Made by a program: the position numbers and the translations under genes. The notes under the pieces were generated by a model. It had not been told where the DNA came from. It worked only from the letters and a program-made list of their open reading frames with translations, and made no database searches. From Arthrobacter sp. OY3WO11 (GTDB lineage: Bacteria > Actinomycetota > Actinomycetes > Actinomycetales > Micrococcaceae), in NCBI RefSeq assembly GCF_001641125.1, contig NZ_LWLP01000001.1, positions 3,246,133 to 3,310,132 of the forward strand: DNA of 64,000 nucleotides, in the 5' to 3' direction. This document shows positions 60,287 to 64,000 of the stretch, in pieces (positions within the stretch are counted from its first letter, which is position 1; each line of letters opens with the position of its first letter).

Positions 60287-62455
60287 TTACCACTTGCCCT
60301 TGCGGTTGAAGTCCCGCTGGCCGCCCTCGTTGCCGTGGCGGGGCTTGCGGGAGCCGTCACCGTGGCCGCCGAAGCGGGAGTCGCTGGCCTGGCCGCGGTT
60401 GGCGCCGCTGTCGGCGCTGAAGGAACGCTCGCTGTAGGAGCGGCCGCCGCGGTCAGCGGAGGAACGCTCGCCGTCGTTCTTGCGGAATTCCTTCTTGAAC
60501 CCGCCGTTGCCCTTGAAGTTGCCTCCCCGGTCACCGCCGCGGTTGCCCTGGTAGGAGCCGCGCTCGCCGGATGGCTTGCGGCCGTTGTCCAGCTCGAGGT
60601 GGATCAGCTCGCCGCCGATCCGGGTGCGGGACAGGGCGCGCAGCTGCTCGGGGCTCAGGTCCGCGGGGAGCTCCACGAGGGAGTGGTCCGAGCGGATGTC
60701 GATGCCACCGATCTGGGCCGAGGAGATGCCGCCCTCGTTGGCAATGGCACCCACGATGGAGCCCGGCATGACGCGCTGGCGGCGTCCGACGGCGATCCGG
60801 TAGGTGGCGTTGCCCTCGGTGAGCGTACGGGTCGGTCCGCGTGAGCCGAAGCCGTCCTTGGAGCGTTCGCGCTTCTGGAACTCCGGAGCTGCGGGCAGTT
60901 CCTTCACCAGCAGCGGCTGACCGCCCTGTGCCATGACGGCAAGGGCTGCAGCGATCTCCGCAGCGGGAACGTTGTGCTCTTCCTCGTAGGAGGCAATGAG
61001 GTCGCGGAACGCTGAGACGTCCTCAGACGCCAGCGTTTCGGTGATCTTCTCGGCGAACTTGCCCAGGCGAAGGGTGTTCACGGACTCGGCCGTGGGCAGG
61101 TGCATCTGCTCCACCGGCTGGCGGGTGGCCTTCTCGATGGAACGCAGCAGGTACTTCTCCCGCGGCGTCATGAAGAGGATCGCGTCACCGGAACGGCCTG
61201 CACGGCCGGTGCGGCCGATGCGGTGCACGTAGGACTCGGTGTCGTGCGGGATGTCGTAGTTAATGACGTGGCTGATGCGCTCTACGTCAAGGCCACGGGC
61301 CGCGACGTCGGTGGCCACGAGGATGTCGATGCGGCCTTCCTTCAGTGCGTCCACAGTGCGCTCGCGCTGCTGCTGCGGGATGTCGCCGTTGATGGCGGCG
61401 GCCTGGAAGCCGCGGGACTTCAGCTTGTCAGCCAGGTCCTCGGTAGCCATCTTGGTGCGCACGAAGGCGATGACGCCGTCGAACTCTTCAACCTCAAGGA
61501 TGCGGGTCAGAGCATCGAGTTTGTGCGGGCCCATGACCTGCAGGTACCGCTGGCGCGTGTTGGCGCCGGTGGTGGTCTTGGACTTGACGGAGATCTCGGC
61601 CGGGTTGTTCAGGTACTGCTTGGACATGCGTCGGATCTGGCTCGGCATGGTGGCAGAGAACAGCGCAACCTGGCGGTCAGACGGGGTCTGCTGGAAGATC
61701 TGCTCCACGTCCTCGGCGAAGCCCATGCGCAGCATCTCGTCGGCCTCGTCCAGCACCAGGTACTGGAGCTCGGACAGGTCCAGGGAACCCTTGGAGATGT
61801 GGTCGATCACGCGGCCGGGGGTACCGACAACAACCTGGGCACCGCGGCGCAGGCCGGCGAGCTGGGGGCCGTAGGCGGAGCCGCCGTAGACGGGAAGGAC
61901 TGTGAAGTCGTCGATGTGCTTGGCGTACGAGGTGAAGGCCTCGGCAACCTGGAGGGCCAGCTCGCGGGTGGGAGCCAGGACCAGGGCCTGGGTCTTGCGG
62001 GACGGGCCATTGAGGTCGTGGAGCTCGGCCAGGCGGGACAGTGCCGGTACTGCGAATGCTGCAGTCTTACCGGTGCCGGTCTGGGCGAGGCCCACGACGT
62101 CGCGGCCTTCGAGCAGCAGCGGGATGGTTGCTGCCTGGATGGGGGAAGGCTTTTCGTAGCCGACATCCTGCAGGGCGGCGAGGACGCGGCCGTCGATGCC
62201 GAGGTCGGCGAAGCGGACGCCTTCTTCTTCGTCTTCCTCAGCCTTGGCGGCGGGAGCGGCCGGAGCTTCCTCAGCCGGGGCGGCGGGAGCTTCCTCGGCC
62301 GGGGCGGCGGGGGCTTCCTCAGCCTTGGCGGCGGGAGCTTCTTCGGGGGCTTCGGCGGGTGCCGGTGCGGCCTCGGCTGCGGGGGCAGCGGGCTCAGTGA
62401 ATTCGATGCTGGCAGTTGCTGCTTCAGCGGCGGCGTCGTTGTGATTTTCGGGCAT
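60287..62455 (-). CDS. deaD: DEAD-box RNA helicase, DeaD/CsdA type
   Basis: 722-aa ATP-dependent RNA helicase. Residues 30-75 are an Ala/Glu/Pro repeat stretch (AEEAPAAPAEEAPAAPA). Core motifs: Q motif with Gln107 (PSPIQ), Walker A AQTGTGKT (124-131), DEAD at 236-239, SAT, and HRIGRTGRAGR. A DbpA-like RNA-binding domain follows (VGRRQRVMPGSIVGAIANEG), then an Arg/Gly-rich tail. I chose ATG 62455 with GAGGAA upstream; ATG 62476 is in frame without a site. Its terminator is now separated by an IS element. Confidence 0.94.
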   Translation of the reverse strand: MPENHNDAAAEAATASIEFTEPAAPAAEAAPAPAEAPEEAPAAKAEEAPAAPAEEAPAAPAEEAPAAPAAKAEEDEEEGVRFADLGIDGRVLAALQDVGYEKPSPIQAATIPLLLEGRDVVGLAQTGTGKTAAFAVPALSRLAELHDLNGPSRKTQALVLAPTRELALQVAEAFTSYAKHIDDFTVLPVYGGSAYGPQLAGLRRGAQVVVGTPGRVIDHISKGSLDLSELQYLVLDEADEMLRMGFAEDVEQIFQQTPSDRQVALFSATMPSQIRRMSKQYLNNPAEISVKSKTTTGANTRQRYLQVMGPHKLDALTRILEVEEFDGVIAFVRTKMATEDLADKLKSRGFQAAAINGDIPQQQRERTVDALKEGRIDILVATDVAARGLDVERISHVINYDIPHDTESYVHRIGRTGRAGRSGDAILFMTPREKYLLRSIEKATRQPVEQMHLPTAESVNTLRLGKFAEKITETLASEDVSAFRDLIASYEEEHNVPAAEIAAALAVMAQGGQPLLVKELPAAPEFQKRERSKDGFGSRGPTRTLTEGNATYRIAVGRRQRVMPGSIVGAIANEGGISSAQIGGIDIRSDHSLVELPADLSPEQLRALSRTRIGGELIHLELDNGRKPSGERGSYQGNRGGDRGGNFKGNGGFKKEFRKNDGERSSADRGGRSYSERSFSADSGANRGQASDSRFGGHGDGSRKPRHGNEGGQRDFNRKGKW

Positions 62456-62859
62456 AGGGAAGTATTCCTCATCCATAGGGGGCCAGGCGGCACTACCCGA
62501 GGTGAGTGGAGCCGCAGTACGTGTGCCGTGGATGCCGGGCAAACATTGACCGGCCGGTCACAGAAGTCCGGCGCTTTCGCAATCCCGTGGCAGGACTTCC
62601 CGCTGCATCTCTTGGCTGCTATCCCAGCAGTCTGTACAGCGTTTTCTTTAGCCGGCTCTCCCTATGAAAATGCCCGCATCGCTTGTGCGGGCCCCAACAC
62701 TTGCCAGTCCTGCCTCAAAAATTGGGCAGGAATAAGGGATTTCCGGAGTGGGGGATGTTTCAAGTGTAAGGTACGCACCTGCCGCAGCGGAAATTGAACG
62801 TACGACGACGGCGGTGAGCTTGCGCACACCGCTCCCCTTCCAGCCGCTTCAGCCTGAAG
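62456..62859 (-). promoter_or_regulatory. Long deaD upstream region with hairpins
   Basis: About 400 bp with no gene. Hairpins include GCCCGCA/TGCGGGC (62672-62692, followed on the minus strand by ATTTTCAT, possibly the terminator of the MOSC gene) and CTGCC/GGCAG around AAAAATTG near 62711-62731. If the deaD promoter lies upstream of these, the mRNA has a long structured leader, as known for cold-induced helicases elsewhere. Confidence 0.4.
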
Positions 62860-63516
62860 TTACCGGTCCAGCTGCCGTTCCAGCGCCTCGAACTTCTGCT
62901 TGAACTCCGGCTGCTGCAGGCGGATCTCGCCGTCGGCGTCGGCGTCGCGCAGGGCCTCCATGGACTCCGCGTCCGGTTCGCTGAACCACTTGCCCACGGT
63001 AATTCCGTGCTTCGGCACATAAAGCCGGTGAATATGGTCCCCGGCCTGGATGGTGCCGGTCCTGATGACGCGCAGGTAGGTGCCCACGCGGCCCGCCTCG
63101 GTGAACCTCTTGACGAAGTGCGGCTCCCGCATCCGGCGCTGGAAGGTGGCGCAGGGCGTCCGCGGCGAGGTGACTTCGACTTCGACGTTGAGGCCGATCT
63201 TCCACCGTTCCCCAATCACCGCTCCCGTGGCGTCGATGCCCGCCACCCGGAGGTTCTCACCAAAGATTCCAGGCGGCAGGTCCCGCTGCAGCTCCCCCGC
63301 CCAGTAGTCCGCGTCCTCCTGCGAATAGGCATACAGGGCCTGGTCCGGACCGCCATGGTGTACCCGGTTCGCCTGGATGTCGCCCTGGAGGCCCAGTCGG
63401 TGAACCTTGACCGGGCCCTCGGCCCGACGCTTGTCGATGGCTGTCACGCCCACGTTGGACGCGTCCGGCAGGAGCTGGTGGACACGGCAGACGGCAACAA
63501 CGGAGGCGGTTTCCAT
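62860..63516 (-). CDS. MOSC-domain protein, YiiM-like
   Basis: 218 aa. The MOSC core has LGLQGDIQANRVHHGGPDQALYAY (in parts), LPPGIFGENLRVAG and the conserved cysteine in SPRTPCATFQRRM, which binds sulfur or the molybdenum cofactor ligand in relatives. YiiM-type proteins reduce N-hydroxylated compounds with molybdenum cofactor. The ATG at 63516 has TACACT exactly 6 nt upstream. Confidence 0.9.
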   Translation of the reverse strand: METASVVAVCRVHQLLPDASNVGVTAIDKRRAEGPVKVHRLGLQGDIQANRVHHGGPDQALYAYSQEDADYWAGELQRDLPPGIFGENLRVAGIDATGAVIGERWKIGLNVEVEVTSPRTPCATFQRRMREPHFVKRFTEAGRVGTYLRVIRTGTIQAGDHIHRLYVPKHGITVGKWFSEPDAESMEALRDADADGEIRLQQPEFKQKFEALERQLDR

Positions 63517-63522
63517 GGCACC

Positions 63523-63528
63523 AGTGTA
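63523..63528 (-). promoter_or_regulatory. -10 element, leaderless MOSC gene
   Basis: TACACT, then GGTGCC, then ATG at 63516. Exact 6-nt spacing and no ribosome site. Confidence 0.55.
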
Positions 63529-63697
63529 GGGTCCGCAATCCCCTGCGGGCGGCAGTTGCCGGCATGGGGACTTCTCCCCCGTTAGCTATCCGCTGCGCTA
63601 CTCGCAGCCGGCTCCGGCAGGGACTACGCTGAGTTCAGGATTGCAATTGGGGGTGCAGCGCTGTGCCCAATTCACGTGGACTACTGAAGGGGACGCC

Positions 63698-64000
63698 ATG
63701 GACCCGAACAAAGACCCGGAGCACGGGCGGGCAAGCGGCAACCAGCCAGGCGGTGACGGCCGGGCCGGCGGCGGGCATGACAGCGGCCGGGATTCCGGCG
63801 GCGGAGCAGGTGCCAAGCCTCCGCCCTGGCAGGTACCCAAACCGGAGCTCCGCCCTGAACTCCTCAATGAGCCTGTCACCCCGGTGGACCCCTTTGCCCG
63901 CGACCGGGAGAGGCACCTCAACGAGGCGGCGGACAAGAAGAAACGCTCGCAGCGGCGCACCGTGGTGGTGGGCCTGGGAGTGACAGCGCTGCTCGCCGGC
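63698..64000 (+). CDS. Membrane-anchored protein, 3' end off window
   Basis: 101 codons are visible from ATG 63698 (GAAGGGGAC upstream) to the window end without a stop. A Gly/Asp/Pro-rich cytosolic stretch contains KPPPWQVPKPELRPELLNEP and DPFARDRERHLNEAADKKK. A basic patch KKKRSQRR then leads into the start of a hydrophobic helix (TVVVGLGVTALLAG). It looks like a type II membrane anchor of an unidentified protein. Confidence 0.75.
   Translation, partial: MDPNKDPEHGRASGNQPGGDGRAGGGHDSGRDSGGGAGAKPPPWQVPKPELRPELLNEPVTPVDPFARDRERHLNEAADKKKRSQRRTVVVGLGVTALLAG

Overview
The window looks like chromosomal DNA of a high-GC Gram-positive bacterium of the Micrococcaceae, most like Arthrobacter or Pseudarthrobacter. 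The evidence is the high GC content, the GTG and TTG starts, the actinobacterial gene pairs glnR-mshD (global nitrogen regulator and mycothiol synthase) and tRNA-Trp-secE-nusG-rplK-rplA, the long acidic NusG N-terminus, and a PspC-type envelope stress cluster. Genus is inferred from protein resemblance only. || Layout. 1-12 kb, mostly minus strand: rpoB (3' end outside the window), a lipoprotein, a plus-strand thiolase/YbaK pair, rplL-rplJ with a leader attenuator, two tandem two-domain GNATs, rplA, rplK, nusG, secE and tRNA-Trp. The normally compact ribosomal-protein/RNA-polymerase cluster is interrupted twice. 12-18 kb: an aspartate aminotransferase, a 32-bp-period repeat array, a LuxR response regulator with a PspC-fused histidine kinase, and a divergent PspC/LiaF-like operon. 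18-31.7 kb: pfkA, GNAT, MFS exporter, ankyrin protein, YgfZ, nitrobindin-like protein, a 37-aa membrane peptide, glnR, mshD, ppk, Nudix/phosphatase fusion, and a large unknown membrane protein. 31.7-38 kb: a YtrA-like GntR regulator, thyA-folA, an accessory cluster with a WXG100-type secreted protein, an EspG-like partner and four tandem small membrane-protein genes (two broken), then asd. 38-47.5 kb: a second 32-bp-period array, an AlkZ-like glycosylase, murB, a MaoC/HadAB-like dehydratase pair, ArsR plus SulP transporter, DUF2797 protein, CitE-like lyase and aldo/keto reductase. 47.5-55.7 kb: an alpha-glucoside regulon of two GH13 alpha-glucosidases, an ABC importer and a divergent ROK repressor, with shared TTTAG/CTAAA-type operator candidates. 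55.7-64 kb: an NAD(P)-binding protein, a RibD-C reductase, a YjiH-like permease, tRNA-Met and tRNA-Thr, an IS481-family element with a frameshifted transposase lying between a DEAD-box helicase gene and its terminator, a MOSC protein, and the start of a membrane-anchored protein. || How the parts work together. The main functional groups are transcription/translation, envelope stress (Lia-like), nitrogen control and mycothiol synthesis, deoxythymidine/folate metabolism, peptidoglycan precursors (murB, asd) and sugar uptake. || Most notable signals: (1) the partly decayed WXG100/EspG-like cluster with tandem paralogous membrane genes; (2) two intergenic arrays with a 12-bp core in inverted then direct orientation at exactly 32-bp spacing; (3) two more families of intergenic palindromes; (4) at least 13 genes where a -10-like hexamer lies exactly 6 nt from the start codon, predicting leaderless mRNAs; (5) an IS481 copy in a CTAG target that supplies the transposase stop codon.
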